A stretch of DNA of 64,000 nucleotides from Actinomycetota bacterium (GCA_026393575.1 JAPKZX010000023.1:31528-95527); one strand, 5' to 3'; shown: positions 27,419 to 37,630, counted from the stretch's first letter. Notes: generated by a model not told the origin, from the sequence alone. A program made the numbers and translations.

Positions 27419-28168
27419 TTACAGCCCTAATAACTCAGTAATCCCCTCGGGTACGAAGTTGTTCTCTGATGTTGTTTCTGCTTCAACAAGTTCAACTAGG
27501 CGCTGTACTACTTCGTCTGGGTCCATCTGGTTCGTGGTGACCATTTGTCCGACCATCTTGTGAATCTCTTTAGCGGGTGCATTGACCGCAGAGTCGTCGA
27601 ACCACTCCCACATGGAGTCGGCCATGCGGTCATTGAAACCAGTGTTGTAGGGCGCAGGGTTAATGAGGCAGACGTCAATGCCTTGTGGAGCCAGTTCAGC
27701 TCGCATGGCTTTGCCCATTGCTTCTAGTGCGTGCTTGGTCATTGCGTACGGGCCAAATCCGGGAGCAGCGAACTTGCCTGCGATGGAAGACATGATGATG
27801 ATTCTTCCGGAACCTTGTTTAGCCATTGCTGGCAAAACTGCCTGTGTAATCGCCACAGTTCCAAAGACGTTTACTTCAAAAACTTTACGTAGACGATCGT
27901 CTGGCACGTCTGACATCGGCCCGGTCTGGCCGTATCCGGCGTTGTTGATGAGTACATCAATCTTCCAGTTGGAGACACGAGCAACATCGGCGGCATTCGT
28001 AATGTCAAGTTTTTCTACTTGTAGCCCAGGCTGTTCGGCTTGAAGTGCAGAAGCTTGTTCCGCCGTCTCGGTGGTGGCGATGACTGTGTGCCCTCGTTCA
28101 AGCATGGCAATCGCTGCACCCTTGCCAAAGCCAGAACCGGCTCCTGTAATGAGAATGTTTTTCGACAT
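27419..28168 (-). CDS. SDR family oxidoreductase
   Basis: NILITGAGSGFGKGAA, INNAGYGQTGP, SSIAGKFAAPGFGPYAMTKHALE (YxxxK). Confidence 0.9.
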   Translation of the reverse strand: MSKNILITGAGSGFGKGAAIAMLERGHTVIATTETAEQASALQAEQPGLQVEKLDITNAADVARVSNWKIDVLINNAGYGQTGPMSDVPDDRLRKVFEVNVFGTVAITQAVLPAMAKQGSGRIIIMSSIAGKFAAPGFGPYAMTKHALEAMGKAMRAELAPQGIDVCLINPAPYNTGFNDRMADSMWEWFDDSAVNAPAKEIHKMVGQMVTTNQMDPDEVVQRLVELVEAETTSENNFVPEGITELLGL

Positions 28169-28260
28169 GAATGGTCTCCTTGATTGACCCAAACCTTAGG
28201 TGTTCTCGTGGCCCTCTGTTCGGTCGCGTCAGTATGTTCTGTGTTCAGTAGTCTCATGGC

Positions 28261-29934
28261 GTGGGGGCACGCGAAGATATACAGACAGAGCTGGTTTCTG
28301 CTGGACAAGTCTTTGAGCTAGAGACGGTTTCAGTACATGGGAATCCATTGCGGGTATTCAAAAATGCACCACGAACGTTGGGTGAAGTCTGGCTAACCGC
28401 CGCGAAACGTGGGGACATTCCGTATCTCATATTTGACGATGTGGTGACCACATTTACTGAGGCCGATAAGCAGGTGCGCTCATTAGCGGCTTGGTTGCAG
28501 GCGCAAGGCATTCAACAAGGCGATCGCGTGGCTGTAGGAATGCGTAACTATCCCGAATGGGTTATTGCGTACTGGGCAACACAATGCATTGGCGCTGTGC
28601 TTGTGAGTCTGAATGCGTGGTGGGTGGCTGATGAATTGAAATATGCGCTCACAGATTCTGGTGCTCGTGCTGTAGTGGTCGACGGTGAACGGCAAGATCG
28701 TTTGAGCAATGAAGTTCTGCAAGAACTTGGGATCAATATTGCTGTTGTTACACGCGGTGAGGATCGAGAAGGTTGGGCAACGTGGCACGAGGTAACCGCA
28801 AATGAGAAGCCTGATATTCGTGACGTTCGTATAGACACCGATGACATTGCAACAATTTTGTATACGTCAGGAACGACTGGTTTTCCCAAAGGTGCTGCCG
28901 GAACACACCGTAACTACATCACGAACATGTGGAATGGATTGTTAGGCGTGGCTGTAGGTGCGCGAATGGCCGGCGTAGTGCCAACGTCTGCACCCAAGCC
29001 ACAAACCATTGCGTTGTCAACGTTCCCGTTCTTTCACATCGCTGGCTTGTGTGGAATGAATGCCAATACAAACAATGGCGTGTGCATCATTACTCAATAC
29101 AAGTGGGATGCAGCTGATGCACTGCGGCTTGTCGAGAAGTACAAGGTCAACACTTTGGGTGGTGTTCCCACCGTTGTGCGTTCGTTCCTTGAGCATCCCG
29201 ACTTTGGCAAGTACGACTTATCGAGTATTGCTGCGATTTCACAAGGTGGCGCGCCTGTTCCGCCAGACTCTGTCGCCACGATTGAGAAAGAGTTTGCAGG
29301 AAAGGTTGGAGCCGCAAATGGGTATGGCCTCACTGAAACAACTGCTGCAGTAATCGGAAACAGTGGTGCTGCGTACTTTGCAAAGAAGGACAGTGTGGGT
29401 CTGCCTTTCGTTGGAACTGATATTCGTGTTGTCAATGAAGACGGAGTTGATTTTCCTGTTGGTTCTATTGGTGAAGTGTGGATCTATGGGCCGAATAATG
29501 TTCAGGGTTATTGGAATAAGCCTGAAGAGACAGCTAAAGCATTTACAGATGGCTGGTTTCACTCAGGCGATGCTGGTTTTGTAGATGAAGACGGCTTTGT
29601 GTACATCGTGGACCGCATCAAAGACATGGTGTTACGTGGCGGTGAAAACGTGTATTGCGTTGAGGTGGAGACCGTTCTGTTTGAGCATGACGCTGTGAAG
29701 GACTGCGCAGTTATTGGGCTACCGCACGAGAAACTTGGCGAAGAGGTGGCTGCGGTCATTGTCCCTGCCGATGGTCGTGGCGCACAAGATGCAGAAGCGT
29801 TGGTGGCATTTCTAAAGTCGCGACTGGCTGGTTTCAAGGTGCCGAGCAAAGTGTTCTGGCAGGTCGATGAACTTCCTCGCAATGCGACAGGAAAGGTGCT
29901 GAAAAAGGACCTCCGAGATCGTTACTTCGAATAG
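28261..29934 (+). CDS. AMP-forming acyl-CoA synthetase/ligase
   Basis: ILYTSGTTGFPKGAAGTH, NGYGLTETTA, YIVDRIKDMVLRGGENVYCVEVE. Confidence 0.92.
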   Translation: MGAREDIQTELVSAGQVFELETVSVHGNPLRVFKNAPRTLGEVWLTAAKRGDIPYLIFDDVVTTFTEADKQVRSLAAWLQAQGIQQGDRVAVGMRNYPEWVIAYWATQCIGAVLVSLNAWWVADELKYALTDSGARAVVVDGERQDRLSNEVLQELGINIAVVTRGEDREGWATWHEVTANEKPDIRDVRIDTDDIATILYTSGTTGFPKGAAGTHRNYITNMWNGLLGVAVGARMAGVVPTSAPKPQTIALSTFPFFHIAGLCGMNANTNNGVCIITQYKWDAADALRLVEKYKVNTLGGVPTVVRSFLEHPDFGKYDLSSIAAISQGGAPVPPDSVATIEKEFAGKVGAANGYGLTETTAAVIGNSGAAYFAKKDSVGLPFVGTDIRVVNEDGVDFPVGSIGEVWIYGPNNVQGYWNKPEETAKAFTDGWFHSGDAGFVDEDGFVYIVDRIKDMVLRGGENVYCVEVETVLFEHDAVKDCAVIGLPHEKLGEEVAAVIVPADGRGAQDAEALVAFLKSRLAGFKVPSKVFWQVDELPRNATGKVLKKDLRDRYFE

Positions 29935-30675
29935 TTATTTTCTTAGGATTGAATAACCGAAAATCGTTTGTTTAGAGAACCAGGTACGCCATACCACTAT
30001 TACGAGTAAGTACGCGGGGGTGACCATGATGACATTGCGAGCCCATGTTGGTCCATTGGGATATTGAGCCGACAACAAAGTGAATGCTGCGAAATACACG
30101 ATGGTGATGCTGTACGTGGGTATGCGTAAAGCTTCAACTCTGACTAGGTGTGGAAACTTAACAACTGTGAGTTGTGTCAGACAAAGAAATACACAGATAA
30201 TCGCTGCAGTCTTTTGGCCAATTCCCAGAATCAAGAATGTAGGAATCACAATGTTCCACATTGCGGGAAAGCCATTGAACCACACATCCTCAGTTTCTTG
30301 ATCGGTGCGGGCAAACCACAATGCACTGGAGATGAGGATGAGTCCGGCAATTGTCATTGTAAAAGCTGGTGTAACAACATCAAGTCGAATAAGTAAGACG
30401 GTCGGCACGACTACACAAGTGACGTAGTCAATGACGAGGTCTAGGACGTGGCCGTCGATGTGTGGAGCATGGATGCCCACATCAAATTTTCGGGCAATGG
30501 GTCCATCGATCCCGTCAAGAATTTGGCAGGCAATGAGCCACAAGAGTGCAGTTCGAATGTGCCCATCGATAACCGATTGAAGCGCGATGAGCCCGGCGAG
30601 GGCGCCACTAGCAGTGAGTAGGTGAATACTGAATCCAGTGCGACGCTGCGATTGGCTGGTGCCTGTGTTACTCAC
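29935..30675 (-). CDS. pcs: CDP-alcohol phosphatidyltransferase, probable phosphatidylcholine synthase
   Basis: QILDGIDGPIARKFDVGIHAPHIDGHVLDLVIDYVTCVVVPTVLL; WFNGFPAMWN; VKFPHLVRVEALR; polytopic. Confidence 0.72.
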   Translation of the reverse strand: MSNTGTSQSQRRTGFSIHLLTASGALAGLIALQSVIDGHIRTALLWLIACQILDGIDGPIARKFDVGIHAPHIDGHVLDLVIDYVTCVVVPTVLLIRLDVVTPAFTMTIAGLILISSALWFARTDQETEDVWFNGFPAMWNIVIPTFLILGIGQKTAAIICVFLCLTQLTVVKFPHLVRVEALRIPTYSITIVYFAAFTLLSAQYPNGPTWARNVIMVTPAYLLVIVVWRTWFSKQTIFGYSILRK

Positions 30676-30724
30676 TGTGCAAGTCTATTGCTGATACGAA
30701 GAACATAGGGCGTACGCTGATTTT

Positions 30725-31126
30725 GTGTCTGCGCAACGTCAAGTTCTCGAACGAACGTGGTTATTTCTCTCAATCTTGTATGCAGTGTGTCGAATTGTGT
30801 TCGTTGGAGTCTTTCTCCGCACTTATGGTGTGTCCCCTAGGGTTTTTGCTGTGGTGGAACTGTCCTCTTCGCTGGTGTGGGGCGTGGGAAGTGCGAGATG
30901 CGTTGGCTTGGTAGTAGATCGCCAGTGGCGTAGTTTGCGCCTTTGGGGCCTGGTCACGTTGGTAGGGTACGTAGCGCCTGATGCGTATGTATTTAGTCGT
31001 GCTGGTCGCATGCCGACATCAATGATTGTGGTGCTTGTGGCCGTCGTTGTGATCTCGCTTGTGTCCACCGCGGTGTGGCTACTTCGCAGTGTTCGAGGGG
31101 CTCGGCGCCCTGTCGCCGTTGCGTAA
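30725..31126 (+). CDS. Small hypothetical membrane protein (133 aa)
   Basis: GTG start, about four hydrophobic helices, fits between neighbouring genes. Confidence 0.55.
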   Translation: MSAQRQVLERTWLFLSILYAVCRIVFVGVFLRTYGVSPRVFAVVELSSSLVWGVGSARCVGLVVDRQWRSLRLWGLVTLVGYVAPDAYVFSRAGRMPTSMIVVLVAVVVISLVSTAVWLLRSVRGARRPVAVA

Positions 31127-31160
31127 AAGCGTCAAGCTCTAGACCATCTACGGTAGGGAT

Positions 31161-32693
31161 ATGAAAGTAGACCTCACCATCGTGGATCACCTCCGTCGCG
31201 CCGAGCAGGTGTATGGAGACCGGATAGCAGTCATCGATGAGCCTGACCAGCCTGCTAGTTCCTGGGGCACTTTGACCTACGCAGAGATGGCACGGCGAGC
31301 ACGCGCTCAGGCTGCAGGCCTAGACGCCATGGGAGTGCCGCAGGGGGCTCGAGTGGCCGTAGTGAGTCATAACAGCGCTCGTTTGCTCACAGCGTTCTTT
31401 GGCGTGAGCGGCTACGGCCGTGTGCTTGTTCCCATCAACTTCCGTCTGGTGGCCGAAGAGATTTCCTACATCATCGAACACTGTGGTGCGGAAGTACTAC
31501 TCGTCGACCCAGAGCTTGAAGAATCGCTTGCGTCAGTGACCGCCAAGCACAAGTTTGTGATTGGTGCCGAGTCTGACGCCATCTTGTACAAGTACGACAC
31601 CGAGCCTGCCGCATGGGTGCCAGATGAAGATGCCACTGCAACTATCAACTACACCAGTGGAACAACAGCGCGTCCGAAGGGTGTGCAACTTACGCATCGC
31701 AACTTGTGGATCAATGCTGCAATCTTTGGTTGGCAGATGAACGTCAACGACCGCGATGTTTATCTGCACACGCTCCCACAGTTTCATGCAAATGGATGGG
31801 GCATGGTGTTCTCAGTAACGGCGATGGGTGGCATGCATATCGTGTTGCGCAAGGTAGATGGCGCAGAGATTCTGCGACGTATCGATGCGCACGGCGTGAC
31901 ATTGCTCTGTGGAGCACCTGCTGTAGCAAACATGGTTCTCGACGCCGCTGCAGACTCTGGATTATCCACATCGCGTGACCAAGTGAGAATGGTTGTTGCT
32001 GGAGCACCTCCACCAACAAAAACGATTGAGAGAATCGAAACTGATCTTGGGTGGGAGTTCGTGCAGATTTACGGACTAACAGAAACCTCTCCACTTCTTA
32101 CGATGAATCGCACCCGTGCTGAATGGGATCATCTGTCGCCTGCAGATCGCGCCGCAAAACTGGGGGCTGCGGGTGCGCCGTCTCTCGGTGTTGAAATGAA
32201 GGTGGATGCTGAGGGTGAAGTGCTTGCACGAGGCAATGTGGTGATGTCTGGTTACTGGCAGCAGCCAGAAGAGACATCTAAGGCAATCGTTGACGGTTGG
32301 TTTCACACAGGCGATGGGGGTTCCGAAGGCGAGAATCATTTCATCACTATTGCTGACCGTAAGAAAGATGTGATTATCTCGGGTGGCGAGAATGTGTCAT
32401 CTATCGAAGTAGAAGATGCTGTCTTCTCTCATGCAGATGTTGCTGAAGTAGCTGTGATTGGAATTCCAGATGAGAAGTGGGGCGAACTTGTGATGGCGCT
32501 TGTGGTGAAGACACCCGGTTCTGCACTCACAGAGGACGAACTGATTGCGTATGTGAAAACAAAGTTGGCTGGCTACAAGTGCCCGAAGCGAATCGAGTTC
32601 AGAAACGAACTCGCTCGCACCACAACTGGCAAACTTCAAAAGTTCAAGTTGCGTGCACCATATTGGGAAGGCCGCGAGAAGCAGGTCAACTAA
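31161..32693 (+). CDS. AMP-forming long-chain acyl-CoA ligase family protein
   Basis: INYTSGTTARPKGVQLTHRN, QIYGLTETSPL, ITIADRKKDVIISGGENVSSIEVED. Confidence 0.92.
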   Translation: MKVDLTIVDHLRRAEQVYGDRIAVIDEPDQPASSWGTLTYAEMARRARAQAAGLDAMGVPQGARVAVVSHNSARLLTAFFGVSGYGRVLVPINFRLVAEEISYIIEHCGAEVLLVDPELEESLASVTAKHKFVIGAESDAILYKYDTEPAAWVPDEDATATINYTSGTTARPKGVQLTHRNLWINAAIFGWQMNVNDRDVYLHTLPQFHANGWGMVFSVTAMGGMHIVLRKVDGAEILRRIDAHGVTLLCGAPAVANMVLDAAADSGLSTSRDQVRMVVAGAPPPTKTIERIETDLGWEFVQIYGLTETSPLLTMNRTRAEWDHLSPADRAAKLGAAGAPSLGVEMKVDAEGEVLARGNVVMSGYWQQPEETSKAIVDGWFHTGDGGSEGENHFITIADRKKDVIISGGENVSSIEVEDAVFSHADVAEVAVIGIPDEKWGELVMALVVKTPGSALTEDELIAYVKTKLAGYKCPKRIEFRNELARTTTGKLQKFKLRAPYWEGREKQVN

Positions 32694-32718
32694 TGACTGC
32701 CGCCGACGAGCGTGTCAG

Positions 32719-33330
32719 TTAGGCATTAGTTATTAAATGACGAAAGGTCACGTTGATGCGTGGCTGAAGTACTCGCGTCGTTTTCGCTATTCGGTGAAGC
32801 CAGTAGGTCTGGCACGTACCTGACATGACAAGTAAAGACCCGTGGGGTAACGCCACGGAAATTATTTCGCGAGTTTGCTTATGGCGGAAGTCGAATCGGC
32901 GTTCTGCTCCCAAACTGACTGAGGCAATGACGGGGTTAGGGCCGTTGATTGCCTCATCATCTGAATGCCAGCCCATGGTGTCTTGGCCTGTTCTGTACAG
33001 ATTGAGGAGTGCGCCATTGAATGAGTGGCCAGTATGTGTCTCACACGCTGCTCTCAGAGATGCAAGAGGCTCTATCCATGGGTGAGGTGTACGAGGCACG
33101 CCTGAATATGTGTAGGGCAAATCTGCGTCGGCATGCCACGTGGACAATCGAGGTTCAGGAATCTGTTTTCCAAAAAGCTTGATGCTGTGCTCTTCCCATG
33201 GGGTCTTGCTGTGCAGGCCTGCGAAGAAGTCATCCGCTTCTGTTTCAGACAGGAATCCAGGAATAAGAACAGCTGATCCATCTGTGGGCAGTAACTCACC
33301 ACCAAAGGGAATGGATTGTTGGTTCGGCAT
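32719..33330 (-). CDS. AlkB-like 2-oxoglutarate/Fe(II)-dependent dioxygenase
   Basis: NLYRTGQDTMGWHSDDE (HxD), VSLGAERRFDFRHK, GSLLVMSGTCQTYWLHRI; start trimmed to avoid overlap with 33432+. Confidence 0.87.
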   Translation of the reverse strand: MPNQQSIPFGGELLPTDGSAVLIPGFLSETEADDFFAGLHSKTPWEEHSIKLFGKQIPEPRLSTWHADADLPYTYSGVPRTPHPWIEPLASLRAACETHTGHSFNGALLNLYRTGQDTMGWHSDDEAINGPNPVIASVSLGAERRFDFRHKQTREIISVALPHGSLLVMSGTCQTYWLHRIAKTTRVLQPRINVTFRHLITNA

Positions 33331-33431
33331 CTCTACATTCCAGGTATCTGTTGTTTGAAGGGGCCCTGTACCAACACGTTTCAACGGTACTAGAAGTAAT
33401 TGGGCTGGTTCAGTTTGAGGCAAGATAGGGC

Positions 33432-34019
33432 ATGACTTCACAGCCGTCTCCACTTGGTTCACTTCGCCCTACATCACCTCGCATTGCGCCGGTGCAACAC
33501 ATAGATGATGAAATTGCCGCCATCTTGGGCATGGGCATCAATGCGCCCGACGGAACTCCACTCAACATCTTCGGAACGATTGCGCATCATCCGCGACTAT
33601 TGAAGCGGTTCATGACTTTTGCTGGGCTGTTCCTCAACAAAGGGCTATTGCCTGCACGTGAACGCGAAATTGTGATCTTGCGCGTCGGTTGGAATTGTCA
33701 ATCGGTGTACGAATTCGGACAACACACGATTATTGGTGAGCGTGTCGGTCTATCTCTCGACGAGGTAGTAGCCCTGACGCGTGACGTTGATGCGGGGCAG
33801 TGGTCGGACAACGACTCGGATCTCATAGCAATGGCAGATGAACTATGCGCCGATAACTGCGTGAGTGATGCAACTTGGCAAGCGCTTACACAAACATGGA
33901 ACGAAGCAGAACTAGTGGAACTAGTCATGGTTGCAGGCGTGTACCGCCTTGTGTCTGGTTTCCTCAACACCATGGGTGTGGAGTTAGATGCTGATACTCC
34001 TGGCTGGCCAGGGCAGTAA
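33432..34019 (+). CDS. Carboxymuconolactone decarboxylase (CMD) family protein
   Basis: REIVILRVGWNCQSVYEFGQHTIIGERVGLS. Confidence 0.85.
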   Translation: MTSQPSPLGSLRPTSPRIAPVQHIDDEIAAILGMGINAPDGTPLNIFGTIAHHPRLLKRFMTFAGLFLNKGLLPAREREIVILRVGWNCQSVYEFGQHTIIGERVGLSLDEVVALTRDVDAGQWSDNDSDLIAMADELCADNCVSDATWQALTQTWNEAELVELVMVAGVYRLVSGFLNTMGVELDADTPGWPGQ

Positions 34020-35012
34020 CTACGCCTCGAGAGGGTGGTGGCAGGCCACAAAGTGACCCACTGCTACTTCACGAAGCTGTGGTTCTTCGCTTGCGCACTG
34101 TTCCGTTGCAGCTGGGCAACGTGTACGGAAACGACATCCTGATGGAGGATCGATGGTCGATGGGGGTTCGCCCTGCATGAGTCCGGCGCTGATCTTGCGA
34201 TCTGGGTCGGGAATCGGCACGGACCCAACAAGAGCCTTTGTGTAGTGGTGACGTGTACGGAGGTACACATCATCTGGTGGAGCCACTTCACACACTTTGC
34301 CCAGGTACATCACCATGACTCGTGTGCTCACTGCCTTCACCACAGCAAGGTCGTGGGAAATGAAGATGAGGGTAAGGCCGTATCGGTCCTTCATGTCTTG
34401 CAGCAGGTTCAGAATCTGAGCCTGGACGCTTACGTCGAGAGCTGACACTGGTTCGTCACAAATGATCATGGTTGGATCAAGAGCGAGTGCTCGCGCGATG
34501 CTGATGCGCTGGCACTGTCCACCTGAGAACTCGTACGAACGACGATCGCGAACTACTGCTGGGTCAAGGTTGGCAGCACGAAGAAGTTCATCAATCTTTT
34601 CATTGATTTCCACTTCGTTGCCACGGTTCCAGACGCGCAACGGCTCGGCTAATACTTCGCTAACGGGAAGACGTGGGTCGAGAGAGGAGATGGGGTCTTG
34701 GAAGATCATCTGCATCGCTGGACGCATTTCTCGCAGGTCGTGCTTATTCATGGTGGTGAGTTCCTTAGAGAGGAAATTCACGGAACCACTGGTGGGCTTT
34801 GGCAACTGAAGAATTGCCTTACCAAGTGTGGACTTACCGCAACCAGACTCGCCCACGATGGCGAGTGTCTCACCACGGATGAGGTCGAGGCTGATGCCAG
34901 AAACTGCCTTCACAACTTTGCCGCGTCCAAGGTTGAACTCGACTGTGAGGTCATTGATTTCAAGAATGCGGTCGCCATCGGGCCGCATGTGTGCTTTGCC
35001 GCTACCAGCCAT
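34020..35012 (-). CDS. Oligo/dipeptide ABC transporter ATP-binding protein (DppF/OppF-like)
   Basis: GESGCGKSTLGKAIL, FSGGQCQRISIARALALDPTMIICDEP, CRFRTRCPAA C-terminus; ATG overlaps upstream TAA. Confidence 0.93.
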   Translation of the reverse strand: MAGSGKAHMRPDGDRILEINDLTVEFNLGRGKVVKAVSGISLDLIRGETLAIVGESGCGKSTLGKAILQLPKPTSGSVNFLSKELTTMNKHDLREMRPAMQMIFQDPISSLDPRLPVSEVLAEPLRVWNRGNEVEINEKIDELLRAANLDPAVVRDRRSYEFSGGQCQRISIARALALDPTMIICDEPVSALDVSVQAQILNLLQDMKDRYGLTLIFISHDLAVVKAVSTRVMVMYLGKVCEVAPPDDVYLRTRHHYTKALVGSVPIPDPDRKISAGLMQGEPPSTIDPPSGCRFRTRCPAATEQCASEEPQLREVAVGHFVACHHPLEA

Positions 35013-35986
35013 TACTTTTCTCCTCCGATAGGGAACCAGCATCGATACAGATGGCCAGTTCCGGTGTCTTTCAATGGTGGCTTTTCCGCACGGCACTTGT
35101 CGGCAACGTACGGACAGCGATTTGCGAACGGGCAACCAGGCTCGTTCTTTGTTGGGTCTGGAAGACGTCCTTCAATCACGGGAAGGCGAGTGCCTGTTGG
35201 AGTCTCGAGACGAGGAATGGACTTCAACAGAGCCTCTGTGTACGGCATCTTCATGTTCTTGAAGAGTTCCCGGGTTGGGGCCATCTCGACGACGTCACCT
35301 GCGTACATAACAGCAATCTTGTCGGTGTGGCCTGCCACAACGCCAAGGTCGTGGGTAACTAGGATCATTGCCATGTTGAACTCTTTACGGAGTTCACTCA
35401 GCAGTTCCAATACCTGAGCTTGCACTGTCACGTCGAGTGCAGTAGTGGGCTCATCGGCAAACAGAAGTTCAGGCTTGCATGAAACAGCGATTGCAATCAT
35501 GATGCGCTGGCGCATACCACCAGAAAGTTGATACGGGAATTTGCGCATCATGCCTTCTGGGTCTGCAATACGAACGCGTCGAAGAAGTTCAATCGCTTGC
35601 TCGTGTGCTTCTTTCTTTGAAAGTTTCAGACGCACGGTGAGGCTCTCGGTGAGTTGAGCTCCAATGCGGCGCACGGGGTTCAGTGTGGTCATCGGATCTT
35701 GGAAGATCATGGCCATGCCTGTTCCCCAAAGTTCGCGCAATTCCTTCTCGGGAAGGTCTGAGATTTCTTTGCCCATGTATTTGATGGATCCGGAGCGCGT
35801 GGCAGTTCCGGGAAGCAGACCCATGATGGCGCGAGACAACACTGTCTTGCCTGAGCCTGATTCGCCTACAACACCAATGCTTTCGCCTTGATCCAAGGTG
35901 ATGGTTGCGTCATTGACTGCACGAAGGTTTCCTCGTGGCGTGTCGAACGTAATGGAAAGGTCAGTGACCTCTAGAACTTTGCTCAT
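35012..35986 (-). CDS. Oligo/dipeptide ABC transporter ATP-binding protein (DppD/OppD-like)
   Basis: GESGSGKTVLSRAIMGLL, LSGGMRQRIMIAIAVSCKPELLFADEPTTALD, GCPFANRCPYVADKC. Confidence 0.93.
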   Translation of the reverse strand: MSKVLEVTDLSITFDTPRGNLRAVNDATITLDQGESIGVVGESGSGKTVLSRAIMGLLPGTATRSGSIKYMGKEISDLPEKELRELWGTGMAMIFQDPMTTLNPVRRIGAQLTESLTVRLKLSKKEAHEQAIELLRRVRIADPEGMMRKFPYQLSGGMRQRIMIAIAVSCKPELLFADEPTTALDVTVQAQVLELLSELRKEFNMAMILVTHDLGVVAGHTDKIAVMYAGDVVEMAPTRELFKNMKMPYTEALLKSIPRLETPTGTRLPVIEGRLPDPTKNEPGCPFANRCPYVADKCRAEKPPLKDTGTGHLYRCWFPIGGEK

Positions 35987-36845
35987 ATCTTTGACTCTCT
36001 CTTGTCGAGGTTGGCTCTGATGTAGTCGCCAAAGTAGTTAGTGGAGATAACGGTGAAACCGATGCACGCAACGGGGATGTACACCTCGTGAGGGGAGTAC
36101 TCGAGGTTTGCTCGACCAATGGCGAGCAATGAGCCCCAACTAGCTCCACCGGGAACACCGATACCAAGAATGGAAAGTGAACCTTCGGCAATCATCACAA
36201 CACCAACGGCGAAGAAACCGATGGCCAAGATTGCTGGTGCGACGTTTGGAATGATGTGTCGGCGAATGATCTCGAGGTTCTTTGTGCCGATTGATTTCGA
36301 AGCCAAAACAAATTCACGGCTCGACCACTGAAGAGTTGAGCTGCGAGCGATGCGACCGAGAATTGGAATGATGACGATTGTCAACGAGATGGTAAGCACG
36401 AGAACACGACGGAAGTCAGAAGCTGGTTCGTTGCTGTTTCCGTTTGCAAGAACTGAAATAAGCGCAAGTGACATCACCAAGTTCGGAATAGCAAGAATCA
36501 TGTTAAATATCGAGCTCATGACCTTGTCGAACGTGCCTCTGTAGTACGCGGCTGCGATGCCCAACCCAGATCCGATGCCTCCGCCGATAATTACGGAGAC
36601 AAGCGCAACGAAGGTGGACATTCGTGCACCATGCATAGTGGCAGTGAACATGTCCATGCCGTCGTATGAAGTGCCCAAAATATGGCCCGGAACTTTGAAT
36701 GGTCCATCACCTTGTGAGAAATCGGAAATTCTGTCCCATGGTGTGAAAGGGAAGAGGTCGTAAGTGATTGTTATGAACAAAACGGCGAACAGCCACAATG
36801 CCGACAGTTTGAAACCAATTGGCTTCTTGAGAAAGTTCTTAAACA
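35983..36845 (-). CDS. Oligo/dipeptide ABC transporter permease (DppC/OppC-like)
   Basis: HILGTSYDGMDMFTATMHGARMSTFVALV, SSREFVLASKSIGTKNLEIIRRHIIPNVAPAIL (EAA loop); GTG start. Confidence 0.9.
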
Positions 36846-37592
36846 CGGCGCTCCCTTGTGCGTGGGTCAACAATATTGGCAATCACATCGACCATCGTGT
36901 TGAAGAACACGTAGAAGGCCGCGGTGACCGCAATAAAGGACATGAGTGAAATGACCTGGCGAGATGCGATTGCAAACGCAATCTGATATCCCAATCCAGG
37001 GAGGTTGAACAAGATTTCGGTGATGATGGTGCCGCCAACTAAGCCGCCCATATTCAGTGCGGCTGAAGTAAGCAGGGTGGTGCTTGAGGCTCGCAGAACG
37101 TGACGCCAGAGAACACGCGCAAATCAATACCAAGATGAGAGCAAGAGCAAACGATGGAATTGAAGAAAGAGCGAACAATGTGGTCTGGAGATAACGATCG
37201 AATCGTGAACCTTCGCGGTATGCGGAGATGAGACCAAGCGGCACGGAAACGAGCAACCCCACGATCTGAACATACAAGATGATGAGAAGAGTTGTTGGAA
37301 GCGCACGCTTAAGAAGAACGGTGACGCTAATGGTGTCGTTGTTGCTGTATTGGTTTCCGAAGTTTCCGTGCCACATGTCTGTGTACCACTTCCAGAAGAA
37401 GCCGAGTACGCCACGATCGAGGCCCATGTCTTTGCGCATGAGTGCGACGCGATCGGGCATTGCATTCGGAACTGCCATGACTGCTGGATCGCCTGGAAGA
37501 AGTTGAATCAGTAACGACAACAGGAATGTTGCGCCACTAACGACGATGAGTGCGATGAACACGCGTTGAAAAATGTATTTAAACGTTTCCAA
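36839..37592 (-). pseudogene. Oligo/dipeptide ABC transporter permease (DppB/OppB-like), split over two frames with an apparent missing internal segment
   Basis: N-part ETFKYIFQRVFIALIVVSGATFLLSLLIQLLPGDPA...SSIPSFALALILVLI in one frame; C-part ARVLWRHVLRASSTTLLTSAALNMGGLVGGTIITEILFNLPGLGYQ in another; junction about 37115-37130. Confidence 0.8.
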
Positions 37593-37630
37593 ATTTCCCC
37601 CTAAGAATAAATCAATGTTACACAAACGAA

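Noticed and set aside
35074-35417. Plus-strand ORFs opposite the DppD/DppF genes (e.g. 34698..35417)
   Set aside because: Antisense shadows of the ABC ATPase genes.
36839-37592. Programmed ribosomal frameshifting in the DppB-type permease
   Set aside because: No slippery heptamer seen at the junction and a conserved internal block is missing, which frameshifting cannot explain.
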